NCBI RefSeq assembly: GCF_014805625.2
Contig: NW_023998493.1
Location: 260,321 to 324,320, forward strand
Source: Glossina fuscipes
Taxonomy: Eukaryota; Arthropoda; Insecta; Diptera; Glossinidae
DNA: 64,000 nucleotides
Direction of reading: 5' to 3'
Part shown: in pieces, positions 36,900 to 49,399 of the stretch
Layout of the letters: the number at the start of each line of letters is the position of its first letter
Position numbering within the stretch: the first letter of the stretch is position 1
Position numbers and translations under genes: made by a program
The notes under the pieces: generated by a model
Told to the model about the DNA's origin: nothing
Databases searched by the model: none
Seen by the model: the letters and a program-made list of their open reading frames with translations, nothing else

Positions 36900-37470
36900 A
36901 TATATGAAGAAACAGACGGGCAAGCAGACGAATGAACCAACGGACAGAGCAAATGAAAGCATGCACGTAGATGTAGCAGATGAACAGATGGACGTGCGTG
37001 AAAAGACGCGATTAGACTAATGAGCGGACTAACTTAGAAGTCGGTAAACGAATGGTCCTAAGTGAAAAGTTCGCAAACAAATAGACCTACACGCAGACGA
37101 ACGGCCACACGTGCAAGCACACGTACGGACTGACAGACATACTAACGAAAAACTGGCAAACAAATGAACACAAACGTGGACCTACAGGCGACTAGTCGTA
37201 TGGAAAGACGGCCAACCAGGCGGCTATACTGAAGGACGGACTAGCTGAAAAATCGACAGACAAGTAAACCTGCATACGCACCTATTGATCCGCAGATGGA
37301 CAAAAGCGCGGGTTAACGGAAAAATTGGCAAATAGATGAACACACAGATGGAGTTACAAACCAAGCAGGCGGGTAGCCTGACAGATGTACTCCCCGAAAA
37401 ATTTGCAAACAGATGAACATGGGCACGTGAATAGACGAATGGACAAACGGAAAGGAAAATAAACAGAGGT
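36900..37470. repeat. Decayed minisatellite built on GACA/GACG/GAAC words
   Basis: About 570 bp made of imperfect four-base words. A longer landmark of the form GAAAAATTGGCAAAYAGATG (with mutations) recurs at about 37058, 37146, 37248, 37320 and 37396, i.e. every 72-102 bp, so a higher-order unit once existed. Between them lie CAGACGAACGGCC, ATGGACAAACGG and similar blocks. No open frame of note. Confidence 0.65.
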
Positions 37471-38759
37471 TTAAATTAAAAGAGCTCAGCTAACTCGGAA
37501 TGCTAGTTTGATGAAGAATATTAACAATTTACGATCTCTTTACTATGTATACCTGAGTATAGAGTCGTATTAAACCTACTAAACCCTTGTTTTCGCTTAC
37601 AAAAATTTTTTGCATTTACGAGAAATTTAACTTAAGCTCTCCTCCTACTTCTGTGACTCCCCTAATTCTCTAAAGATAATATTCTCACCGAATGAATGCC
37701 TAATATAAAGTTAATACACTCGATAATAATGAGTATTCTGTGTTAATCGGGCCTAAATATATATTTGTATATATACATGATTACAAATTGCAATGATTAG
37801 AATTGAAAAATGATAATTGTAATGATAATTATAATGACTAATGGGTACTTAGTGGAATTTTAATATAAAATAAAACAAAAAAAAAAAAAAGATTTTGTTA
37901 TTTAATCATAGAGTTTATTATTAAATATTTAATTTTAAGCAGCAAAAAAAAAAAAAATTGGTTGATTATATTGTAAGCCCAGTTAACAGGGAAATAACTT
38001 TTTAGCAGAACTTGGAGCGAATTTCAGGAACTTGTAGCCCACGCTATCACATTCTTCTTCACATTCAAATGAATCATTTGGCCGATCGGAATCGTGTTTC
38101 CACGGAATTTTTACGTAGCAGCTATAAATGATTTTGAAATAGGGATATTCCCATAAGTCCCTAACTAGAAAGATTATTTTATAGCATACGTTCTTAGATA
38201 TATATATGGATTGTGTTTTTAACGGAAAGATAAGATACAGAAAGAAGCTTTAGCGGCTCCGTTGAATTCAACCAGTCTAAATTTTAAATTGATTTGTCTA
38301 TATTCGTGTGTCCCTTTAGATAGACAGATCAAGTCACCAAGTAGCCATAATCTGCCAGCCTCTACGAAGAGTGTAAAGTCTAAACCAAATATCTTCAGAA
38401 CTGTCTTTAAGATAATATCTCGGTCGCTTGTCAATTTTATAAAAAAAAAAAACAAGTAATTTTTGTACATTTGTATCAAGTTGTTACGTTTGTCACAGAG
38501 CTTGTTAAACGTACCATTTGCAGATCAATTCAAAACTTATACACCAAATTGCCGGCAACATGGGCGCCTGGAAATGTTGGTGACAGTCCAAACCGATCTA
38601 TTACGCGGGTAATGGAAGTAGAGGGAGCTTATAATTAAGTATAGGTGAATACCAATTTTACATGGCTAAGTTTCATTAGGAGGCACATTTTATTGCAATC
38701 CAATCGTTAGACCAAGGGATGTAGGCGATCGCTTGAAATGAAAGGAATTTTAAACACCT

Positions 38760-39750
38760 GAGAACAAAATCATGATAAGTAAAATAATCCTTAGAGCAAA
38801 GTCATGCTTACAACAAAATGGAGGTTGGAGTAAATAATGTTTCGAACAAAACCCATTTTAAGTAATATCAAATTTGCAGAAAAAAGTATATTCAGAATTA
38901 AATCACGTTTAGAACAGAATCGAGGAAAGAACAGCAACTTTCGCGGTGCAAAGTCACTCGTCGAGGTGTTGTTTCGAGGACCCATATGGAATTTAATACA
39001 CTTTGATTTTCGGATATTATAACAGTTTAGATTTTGATTAAATGCTTAACAAGCATCATAGGGTTCTATCTTTCAAATAATACTTTTCCAGTTTGAGATA
39101 ATTCACACAGCCTCCATACGCGCTTATTCCTCCAAAGCAATTCCTTAATTTATAGTTAGTTATGGTCGAGAGATCGAAACTCCTTTACGGATTGATTATA
39201 CACGATTTTCCCGTCTCGACTCGCCTTTTATCTCGGTAGTTGCTATGGACTATGGCAGATTAATCTCGAGATACGCCTGACGATACGTCTTATCACCAGT
39301 ACGGGTAAGTAAAGGAAACAGGAAAATAAGAAAGTCAAAGTTGTAACGCGGCTTGTTTCATGTCCTATTTCCGATCATTCTTCGATTGGCCTTGTCAATC
39401 AGAAAGAACCTTTTATTCGAAATAAACTTCCTTATATCGAATGGCTTATCACCTTCTCTTACATTAAATTCGTAGCCGACCCTATCACATATAAAACACA
39501 AAGATACTTATAAACTAAGTGTCTTTGGTCCTCACACATGTGTAAAGCAACAACGAGGTAAGAGTAATGTCAGATTCACAATGATATTCTTTTTAGAAAA
39601 CAGTTCATGGATGGAACACAATCACGTTTAAATCATGTGTAGAATAAATGATCTTTTGAAAGAAATCCTGTTCAGAGCAGGAGGTTAGAACGAAATTATA
39701 TGTAGGATAAAACCATATTTAGAACAAAATCATGCTCAGAATCAGATGAG
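38760..39750 (+). repeat. Decayed ~18-bp minisatellite in two blocks
   Basis: Units like TTAGAACAAAATCATG recur with mutations. Block 1 (38760-38950): GAGAACAAAATCATGATAAG, TTAGAGCAAAGTCATGCTTA, CGAACAAAACCCATTTTAAG, TTAGAACAGAATCGAGG. Block 2 (39595-39750): GGAACACAATCACGTTTAAA, TTAGAACGAAATTATATGTA, TTTAGAACAAAATCATGCTC. About 640 bp of unrelated sequence separates the blocks, as if an insertion split one array. Confidence 0.6.
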
Positions 39751-40153
39751 TAGAATGTACGTATTGCTTTAGACAGTACGTATTCTACATGGTGGCCATT
39801 ATTCAAACTTATTTATAGGTGAATTTCTATTCCCTGAGTCTTGTCCAAAGACAATATGAAAAATTGACTGTTAAAAATTCCCATAATTACTGATACGATG
39901 TGAAAATCATAATGAAAAATAAAGAGTTTTTTTTTTCTTGTAATTCATAACAAAGTAACAGAAAACGAGGAAATAACAATAAATGGTAAATCATAAAAAA
40001 AAATAAATAAAAAAACTACAAGCCGTAATAACACTCATAAATATTAACAATGAAGCAGGCAAAGACCATGTGTATGGGCGTTTGTGTGGATGTGTGTGGG
40101 ACAACGAAGCACAGAGTAACAGACAACAAGTTGCTAGTGTGTCCTTGAGGGAA

Positions 40154-40178
40154 ATTATTATTATTATTATTATTATTG
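40154..40178. repeat. ATT microsatellite
   Basis: About eight ATT units. Confidence 0.9.
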
Positions 40179-40373
40179 CTGTGAGAGTTTTATAGAGGAA
40201 AAGAGGGATATAAACATTTATATGTACGAATACACACACTCCTGTATACTTCTATGTGCTTAGTCTGAGAAGCTGATAAATAAACAAACAAATACAAACG
40301 TATACACTTACATATTTATTTGCTGAGCTTGATAATGTATAACACTCCGGGTTGGTAAGTGCTAAGGTTAGTT

Positions 40374-40401
40374 GTTGGTTGGTTGGTTGGTTGGTTGGTT
40401 A
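40374..40401. repeat. GGTT tetranucleotide repeat
   Basis: About six to seven uninterrupted TTGG units, with related interrupted units just before. Confidence 0.9.
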
Positions 40402-43400
40402 GTTGTGTTATATAGGATTCTTTTTAAAAAAAATACAATGCTTTTGTAAATATTGTTTAATGCTTTTGTTAACGATTTTCTATCTGCCTCCGTACTAAGC
40501 ATTCATGGTGATATCTTGATTTTATTGAAAAATGCCTGCAAACACTTTGCTAGTTTTACTTTTAGTTAACTTATTGATCCGAAGCGTGCATAGGCAAAAG
40601 AGCTCTACATTATCATCTACGTTCACCGCCTTTAATAATTACTTTGCTTTTAATTTATTCATATTTCAATTATCTTTTACAATATTTTATGATAATATAC
40701 ATTCAAGTTGTACAAGTAACTCATACGTCATGTGTTCTGATTGTTCTTATACGTCGACTAGATTTTCATTTTGATTTATATTAATCTGCATAAAAAACAT
40801 GTTTGTTTCCTTTTTTGAATTTGGTTTTAAATTTACTTTCAATGTCTAATTTTTAACTATCCTAAAATAGTGCATTTAATTCAATTATAATTATATTTGA
40901 AAGAAATTGAAATAATTTTACACTAAACGTTAATTAAAACATCTTGAACCGCGTACGGAGATATCGTTTGTTTTCACTTTTCTTTATTTATAGAAAACTT
41001 TTTTTTTTTTTCTTTCCGTTTAATTATTTTTAAACTTGTTTATATTATTTCTTCTTTTTCTTCTTCTTCTTCTTCTTCTTGTTTATGTCGATTGTCTTAA
41101 GTTGAACTATGTAAATAAATGTCAATTTATTGAAAATGTATTTTTCTATTGTTTAATACTGTGACTATGGATTAAGAAACAAAAACAACAAAGCAACAAA
41201 AGTCTTAGCGCATTGACTCTTTCATTTCATTAGTAATCTTTGCTTTGTGCGTTTAGATGTGTGTCTATGGGAATGTGTAGATTTTCTTGGTATTTATCTT
41301 TTATTTTTGAAATTATTTTCTTCTATTTTTTTTTAAATATTATTAATTAAATTGATTTTAAGGTCTCGTGTGTGTTCTGCACACTTTAGAATCCCGAGAG
41401 CAACTGAATGTTCAGATAAACTGACAACAACTTTTATATCATATTGTTGCTGCTGCTTGTTTTTGTACTCTATCGTCTGTAATGCTATGTTCTCTGCTTT
41501 GCATGCTGCTGCGAAACTTATGGATTTTAGCAGTACTTTTCGCATAATGATTAAACATCATAATCGTCATTTAACTTTTAATAACACTGTTGAGGATTAT
41601 AACGTGTAACTTACCGGTATTTAACAAAAAAAAGTTATAGATAAAAAATCCATAACAACACAATATGTTCTGTCTGAGAAGTATAGTGAGAACTTTATAC
41701 TTGCTGTAAGTGCAAGTTATGTAGATCATAGCATCGTACAGATTTCATGTTTCTTCTAGATTACAAGATAAATGTTCTCTGTCGATGAAAGATGCATTGC
41801 TATGAGAGATTAAGTTGAAAATTTACAATTACATTCGGTGAGAAAACAAAGAGTCTTATATACGTTACCTTTTTTAAATTAAGTGCAGTTTGTTATGTTG
41901 GTTGACATTATCGATCCTTGTGTATGTGTCACAGAGAATCCTGGGTCGCCAGAGATTCAAAAAATCAAATGCACTGAAAAGTTGAGAACTCTTAGCTGAG
42001 CTGTGTTTGACCCTTTATAGGCCCCTGTTTTCAAGCATCCCTCTCTATATTCGTTGTTTTAACCATTTGTGCCTTGGTCTCTCTAAAACTCTTTGAAACC
42101 TTAGTGTCTTGAACGAATAAACTGAACAATTTTGAGAAAGCAATTTACAGCAAAGGTAATTTGCAAACAAAAACAAATATTGATTTACAACTTTTACAAC
42201 TATAAAGCGATAAGTTATGTGTTATGAAAGTTTTTAATTTGTTTGTTGACACACCTTCTATTTACGGAAAGTGGAAAACTCCTGTGATTTCAACAAGAGC
42301 GACGATATTTGACAAGGAAAACTAAAAGGTTTTCAGATACATTCGCTGCATATTCATTGACTGGATACTGAAAATACATGAGCAAGATAATCTATTTTAA
42401 AGCTAAATGATTTTGAGGTTCATTTTCCTCTGTCTAAATATGCTAGTAAGCGAACCCGTCGCATTTGGCCTTGCGACAATTGAAGACAGAAATAGTCGCA
42501 CAACCTCTTCAAACGTAAAGGAATGTATATTAACTTGAGCCAGGTTTTGCGGGCGTATGTTGCTCATGCTTTTTCGGAAATACTATTGATTTGATACTTA
42601 CAAGCAATGGATTTAGTTAGCAAAGAATATTGGACTAAAATTGGTGGTGCCCTACGGTTCGTGAAACAATGACTCTTTTGAAAGAAAACTTTTAAATGAT
42701 ACCTCATTTTGAAAGGTGCTATATATTCTCTCAAAAACTATTAGCAATAAACGATAGAGCTTTTCGTAATTAATCATTAGAATTAATGTCACTTTTCTGA
42801 CAACACTTGAACAATTCAGCTTTGCTAAACAAAATAGTTCTTATTGGCTCTGTTACAGACCGCTTTGCATTTGAATGTTCCAAACATTCTATGCTATCTA
42901 CTTTCCAATTAAGTAATAGCTTAACAATATACTACGGTAGTGATTTAAACATATTTGATGACATTAACGGCGAGTGATCAAAGGAATACAATTCCTCAAT
43001 CTCCTTTTGATCAATAATTTTTGGGAATATTTCCGTCAATTTTGCAAAGAGCTCGAGCACAGCAAACTAACATAAGTATTCTTTGTAAAGACACTACGTA
43101 CTTTGTTACTGCTACTCAAATTGGTATTCCAAAGCAGATGCCATAGTGAAACTCTCCAATTTCACATTCAATTTTGCGCTAAACGAAACCAGAAAATTAG
43201 ATATGAAGAGAAAAGCGTTTCCGTTAAAAAGTGGAGCATATTGAGATAAATTATTACTACATTATGAATTAATATTTGCTCCTTGCCGATAAAATTTTCA
43301 TTTTATACACCTTTCTTGTGTATTTTTTTTCAATATTTAAAAATTATCTGTTAATATCCTTGACCTATACTCTGTTATAACAAAAGTGACATATCGTGAC

Positions 43401-44668
43401 CTATTCAAGAGCACACCACAAATATATCACGTTTTTTGAAGTCCCAAATTTATGATTAATCCGTCAGCTCACCTGAAGACTTTTTCATGATTATGTGATA
43501 CCATCAGTATTGCACGCCATAACATTGTTTGGAAGTCTAACGAAGTCTTGAAAGCAAACTAATAACCGCGTGAAATGTCGATACCAGGGAATAATAAGAA
43601 AGCAAGGAGGAGTGAGTGAGGGAGCGACTGACAATGTAGTTTTTTATGAATTTTTTTGAATGAGGATGTTCACCTGACCTTGACTATTTTATATCTAATT
43701 TTTAATGTCGAATCTCTATTTTCCCTTTGCGATTACTAATTATTTGGATAAAATCCCAGATAAATTGGTTAATTTTACAGAATTAAATCTGGAAATCAGG
43801 AGAGATACAATTTTTTTTTATAAACAGCGGTATCACAAATCCTTTTAGGTATACGTCGTTTGCTGAGAAACTATTTTAGCTTTTCAAGATATACTAACTT
43901 TCTGCGATGATCAACAAAGGACATAACCATCACGAATTCTGCGTTAGGCTAGTGGATTTAACTATTTCTTTTTTGCTATTTGAAAAAAAAACATGAATTG
44001 AAAGATGAATAAAATTTTGTAAAATAATTCAACACCTTGTGCAGAACTAATGATAATTGTTATCGCCCATGAATAAGTTCGATATAAAAATCAATTCGTT
44101 TACAAAAGATTCCAATTGATTACATTATCAAGCAGTCATCAGCTCGCTAATGATCATTACTCATATATGTTGGGAAAATTCTTACAAAAATATTTATTGA
44201 TACACTAACAGTGAATGTAGTTATAACAGAAACCGCCCAATTGTTCCGCTAACGCATTTCGTAGTGAAAATGTGCGAACATATGCTAAAATTCTGCGTTA
44301 TACGGAATTTTACAACGTTGTAAGAATAAAAACATTAGTTCTCTCATTTAACGGTAAAATGTGGCTTACATTTCCCTTAAGATACAGTTAAATATAATGG
44401 GAAAGATGCTCTCTCTTTCGAAAAGTTCTCTTCTCCGAACATGAAAGTAATGATACTCAGGCAAATAAAAACAAAAACAAAAATATTCTGCATTCAGCTT
44501 AGTTTAGTTTAGATGCTGTTTGCTCACATACACACAGTAGGTAAGTATTACTTCACCAAAATACACATATGTATAGAGCAAATACAAATTGAATAGCATA
44601 AGAGAGAAAGAGAACTATAATGGAGAAATTGCCATATATTACGGCCGTAATATATTTGATAATTGCAC

Positions 44669-44943
44669 GCAATTTTTATACAAATGCTTGAACAATTATT
44701 AAAAATTGTAAACAAAGTGGACGCTTATTCTCACATGTCTGGAATTATTGAGAATCATTTTCAGTTGGCGCGAAATTTTTATACGCTTATTCTCAGATGC
44801 TCGCAATTTTTATACAAATACTTGAACAATTATTAAAAATTGTAAACAAAGTGGACGCTTATTCTCATATGTCATCATTTTCAGTTGGCGCGAAATTTTT
44901 ATACGCTTATTCTCAGATGCTCGCAATTTTTATACAAATGCTT
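44669..44943 (+). repeat. Tandem repeat, units of 134 and 120 bp
   Basis: Unit starts GCAATTTTTATACAAATGCT at 44669, 44803 and 44923. Two full units (134 and 120 bp; the second lacks about 14 bp around GGAATTATTGAGAA) and a partial third. The units are nearly identical, so the duplication is recent. Each contains CTTGAACAATTATTAAAAAT and TCAGTTGGCGCGAAATTTTT. Confidence 0.9.
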
Positions 44944-45009
44944 CATTTTCTTATTTTTATTAAAGAACACAAAAATTATATCTTTTTTCTATATAAAAGC
45001 AAATTTACA

Positions 45010-45110
45010 CGCACATAAATCAGACAGGCAGACGTAGGTCAATTCAGATAACCATTCTGATTCGATCGGCATAATAAAAGTTGGATCCACTTTAAGCCCT
45101 TCTTCGCGTT
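45010..45110 (+). repeat. Dispersed repeat family 2 tail
   Basis: CAGACAGGCAGACGTAGGTC, ATTCAGATAACCATTCTGAT and GGCATAATAAAAGTTGGATC match the family-2 tail block. Confidence 0.6.
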
Positions 45111-45399
45111 ACATACGTGTATGCGTTCTTGTTCAAAGTAATATTCTATATAAGTCACTTGTACGAGAGCAATCAAGTATCATCAACCGAAAAAGCGTTC
45201 ATATCATACGACACATCAATAACGAAAAGAGGAAACTGGCCTCAGCTCCTAATAATTCACAAATTCATTGAAAACGCTGATGAGCGTATCTTCTTATATT
45301 AGGTTATGGGTAATGTAATAAGCGCTTGCATTAAATCTGATCACATTTTCACTAGGAAAAAAAGTAGTTCTTTAAAAAGTTTGTAAGTATTTCCGTTTT

Positions 45400-46000
45400 T
45401 GCCAAAGGCGATACACAATTGAGCAGACTAATAGATGGACAGATGTATAAACATCTGTGCGAATTTGGAACTGGCTAAGAATTTATATGCGTTATGAGGC
45501 TTTTACGCATTATAAAGGTATAGAAAAAAAAAAAAATTATTGATACATGAAAATATTCAATAGTCGAGGCTGATTTTTTCCATTTTTGTAGAGGTATCGC
45601 AACATCGCCCATAGAACGTACGTCCCAAATTTTGTAAATTTAGTTGCTATAGCTTATGAGTTTATGAGTAACGAGTAAAAAGGCAATTTTTTGTTATTTT
45701 TGGAAGAGAGAGGTTTTCTCAGTTTAGGTGGCACCGTAGGCTTGTCCTACGAGCGATTTACCCCATTTTCCATACCAACCTATGTGCAAGAACTTCCAAT
45801 GTTTCTGCTAAATTTAAAGTCGATAGCTTCATTTTTGCGGCCAAGAGAATGTTTTAACAGCTGGACAGACGTAGAGACGGATAAGCAGTCAGCCCATCCG
45901 GCTATGTAATATTGGGGCGAGTTATTATGGTGTTCTCTAACTACAGACGTTTTGACAAAATGAACATACCCCTCATCCCGCAATGATGGGTATAAAAACA
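45400..46000 (+). repeat. Dispersed repeat family 1 copy
   Basis: Carries GCGAATTTGGAACTGGCTAA, TAGTTGCTATAGCTTATGAG, CTATGTGCAAGAACTTCCAA, AAGTCGATAGCTTCATTTTT and ends CAATGATGGGTATAAAAACA. Its open frames (45691-45909, 45780-46001) are repeat sequence. Confidence 0.68.
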
Positions 46001-46439
46001 AGCTCCCTTTTGGAAAAGAAAATTAGTTTTAATAAAATAATATATTGAATTTATATTGCGTTTTGTAGCTGATTTAAGCATGTTCAAAGGATTAGTTGGC
46101 CCGACAATTATACTACTAATAAAGTACAAGCTTAAGCGATCACAAAGAGTGTGCTTTAAGCTAAGAGTTCGTTCACAATTGCCGATTGGGAAAAAAGACT
46201 TCGTTACGATGCATTGGTGTATTGCATTTTCAACAATCGAATTTTTTTTATCCCATTATCCATATTGAAACAAGTGAAAATTTTATAGCGTAACTAAGAC
46301 GGCTATTAAATACCCAACACCACATTGCCTAACACAATTCTTATTTTTGCCAAAGAACACAAAAATTATACTTTGCTTTTGTATATCTTTGCAAAGAAAG
46401 TCTTACCTTCTGAAAGAATACTTTACCTGAGAGGTTCAA

Positions 46440-47100
46440 AAGTTGAGGAGTGGATTTAAATTTCAATTATTTCAGCTAACTCTTATATAAGTCGACTATT
46501 ATGTGTCATTTTTCGTCACAATATATGAAAATTTGGGCTTTTCTGCTCTTTAATGATCAATTTTCGTAATTGTTATTTGCGGTGTGAGTCGAAAAATAAG
46601 CCAGGATGATCCGAACTTGGTACAGTAAATTTTTTTCATCTTATATAACACAAATTGAGACCTTTTTGTCATAATTTTCTTATCTGAGAGAGGGTTCAAA
46701 AATTGCCCGAGCCGGTCCAAAGTTTTCATATCAATTTATAATGCCGAAGTGCTATTACTTAGCCACTTTTGTTGAGAAATTTTTAAAGTTCAAATTTTTT
46801 TCCATATAACGACTTCTCAAAGTAGAGTGTTATATGAGGATGGAAAGTGGACCGATCCAAACCATTTTCAATAGCAGTTGTCTTTAGATGAAAGCAGGTC
46901 AGTTTACCAAATTTCATCAAAATATGTCAAAAATTGCGGCCTGTAGCTTGAACACATACTTATACGAACAGACATCAGACGGACAGAAGGACAGACAAGC
47001 TTAGATCGATTCAGAATTATTTTCTGAATATTCATATATATACGTAGTAACGAACTTCTACTTTCTGGGTATTATATACGGCAGCAATATATACGCTGTA
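46440..47100 (+). repeat. Dispersed repeat family 2 copy
   Basis: The tail is CAGACGGACAGAAGGACAGA, CAAGCTTAGATCGATTCAGA, then TACTTTCTGGGTATTATATA. The upstream part (AAATTTCATCAAAATATGTC, GCGGCCTGTAGCTTGAAC) parallels 62.93 kb (CCTCATCAAAATATCTCC, GATCTATAGGTTGAACTC). Confidence 0.6.
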
Positions 47101-47104
47101 CCAC

Positions 47105-48600
47105 ATGTGGTATATAATTAGTCAAATAAATTCCAATAAAGAGGAGAAATCTTAAAACTGCAGAATATGTTATTTCAAATTCATATGAAGTAAAAGATAA
47201 TTAAAATAGCTCTTAAGGGAATGATTTTTCATTTCGTCGCTATTTATTGTAGGCGAACGAATCCTGTTTGATAATATTTACCATTGTATTCATTTATAAT
47301 AAACCGGCACATGTACGCACACACACACCATCACATATAATAAACAATTCTGAGAGTACATAGTGTTAAAGAATTCTGCAAGCACACATGCTTCATAAAG
47401 TACATTCGTCGCAAAGATTCTGATTAGTTGGCGGCCTGCTCAAGGCACGTCGGAATATCCGTTTCCAAAATTTGCAAGAAACTTTAACCATCATGCACTC
47501 TTCAAAAGTCATTTGACGCTTAATTTCAAGTTTCACGGGTAAAGAAAAAAACCAGCAGTGCCTCACTGCATGCCCTTTATATATATTCGGCTGTAACATA
47601 TTCCGTCTCGGGAGATGAAAGAAACCTTCTTTCAAGTTCCCGTTTGTTAATACCGGCTCCAATTATCACACACGGTTTTAAGAAAGGCCTCGTACAGCTC
47701 AATATCATATATATATAGCTCGTATCAACTCAAAGTTTCTATCATTAAGAATTCTGAGTTAAGGCAATTAACCTCCCTAAGCCTCAGTGTTGCGATCTCC
47801 TGCGTTCAGAGTTAAGAGGCTTATCTGTCAAGCTCGCAACTCAAGGATGAAGTCTAAACAATCACCTACCATAGCTGTCTCACCAGCCATTCATAGATAA
47901 CTACCATTCCTCATCTCCTATTCGTTAATTTTAACAGTCGAAGATGGCTAAGGTGGAACTGCCGATTATCTTAACCCAACTGTTCTGTCAGTTATCCAGG
48001 GTTAGCGTCTAAGGTAAGATTATTAAGCGCATATCCGCACAGTTCAAATCACTTGTACTTTCCGCTTTACTGAGTAAGCTGTTCTATCCACCGTTGTAGT
48101 AAATGTGTGTGACTATCATCTAAGTAGGCAACCTCGTATATACATCAATGCTTATAGAAGGAAGCAAAGACGGACTATTCTAGGCACTTATGAGTTTTGA
48201 AACTACATCTTCTATGCTTACTTTTGCAATACAGTTTAGGCATACATCTGTCGCTTGCAGATCTTTTCTACGCTGAAGCTGTGCAAGCATAAGGGGTGTG
48301 ATACCGGAAAAATTCCAACATGCTCTGCTTGTGTGAAGTTTAATTAGGTTCTAGAAATGAACCGGAACTATTGGCACGTTTTTGCATGTTGGATGCGTTT
48401 TAAAGGAAGCAAAATAGAAGACACTTGCATATTCCACAAACGAATTTGTTCCCAATTAATACTTTCCATAATTTTTATCCATAAATTTCAGTATTCACAA
48501 TATTTCTTTTTTCCATAAGCACCAGACTACCAATATGGATCGGTAAACTTCAGAAGAAGGCTTTCTTGGAAATCGACCGGCTTTTGCAAAGTATGAAAAA
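47105..48600. other. Intronic stretch with a GC-richer pocket
   Basis: The part from about 47650 to 48300 is less AT-rich than its surroundings and has no recognised match. The minus-strand frame at 47393-47662 (89 codons) has mixed composition but no family I know. Confidence 0.4.
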
Positions 48601-49140
48601 GCGAACCTAAGACTAAGTAACTCTATATGTATAAATATTTTCTTCATCAGCATCAAATTCCAAGTCGACTGGAGCGTGTCCGTCAGTTCGTCTGTGTAAT
48701 GTCTGTTGCAAATATTCTCCTGCTCGCAAAAATGAAGTTATCGGCTTCAAATTTAGCAGGAACATTGAAAATTGTCACACGCAGGTTGGCTTTGAAAACG
48801 GGCCAGATTGGTCGACAAACATGTCTACAGAGGTACGTAAAGTATGAATAGCTCTATTTTTCAAAAGTAATAGAACATTGGTTTTGTGCTCCCCACTTAT
48901 AAACTGCAACAGACACATCTACACAAGCTGCCACGTATATTTTATGAGCGTTACTGTAGCGCCTCTATCAAAATGGGAAAAATCGGCTACGCTTACTCAA
49001 TTTTATAGTGTGTCACAAAACCTTCATAACGCACACAAGTAAAATATATAAATTCTTGACATCTGTCCATACGTCCGTCTCAGCAACTGTAGCCAAGATG
49101 AAGATATCGCCTATAAACTTGCAAAAGAATTTAAACATTA
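48600..49140 (+). repeat. Dispersed repeat family 1, diverged copy
   Basis: GTCCGTCAGTTCGTCTGTGT, AATGAAGTTATCGGCTTCAA and CACGCAGGTTGG resemble the 28.4-kb region (CTGTCGACTTCAAATTTGCC, GGCACACAGGTTGGTATTGG); ACCTTCATAACGCACACAAG and ATACGTCCGTCTCAGCAACT follow. Confidence 0.5.
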
Positions 49141-49399
49141 TCCAAGCTTTACAAAGAATGAGCCTATAATGCCCGCACTCCTATATTGCAAACACTGTGA
49201 ACATCTTTTCGTTCCGTGTTTTCCACCTTTTACTCAGAAAGTACAAGACAAACACCATAGAAATTTCCACTTTTATTGTAAAAAACATCAGCTGCGCCCA
49301 CCCAATATCGCAAAGTATAAAGATGTGGTCGTTTTCCATTTTTTTTGGCTCACGGTGACGGGGATAAAAGCGAACTTAATTTTCTGTCTTATATTTTAT

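Larger units (their letters stand above)
37471..44660. other. Intronic stretch, simple repeats and two minisatellite blocks
   Basis: No host exon or transposase recognised over 7 kb. It holds poly-A (37876-37890), two blocks of an 18-bp-like decayed repeat (38760-38950 and 39595-39750), an ATT microsatellite (40154-40178), GGTT repeats (40374-40401) and a TTC tract (41050-41081). Open frames such as 38219-38479 and 41352-41609 show no family resemblance. Confidence 0.5.

Noticed and set aside
47393..47662. 89-codon minus-strand open frame as a host exon
   Set aside because: The composition is mixed and protein-like, but no family is recognised and no clear acceptor/donor pair in phase with the transporter exons was found; left unassigned.
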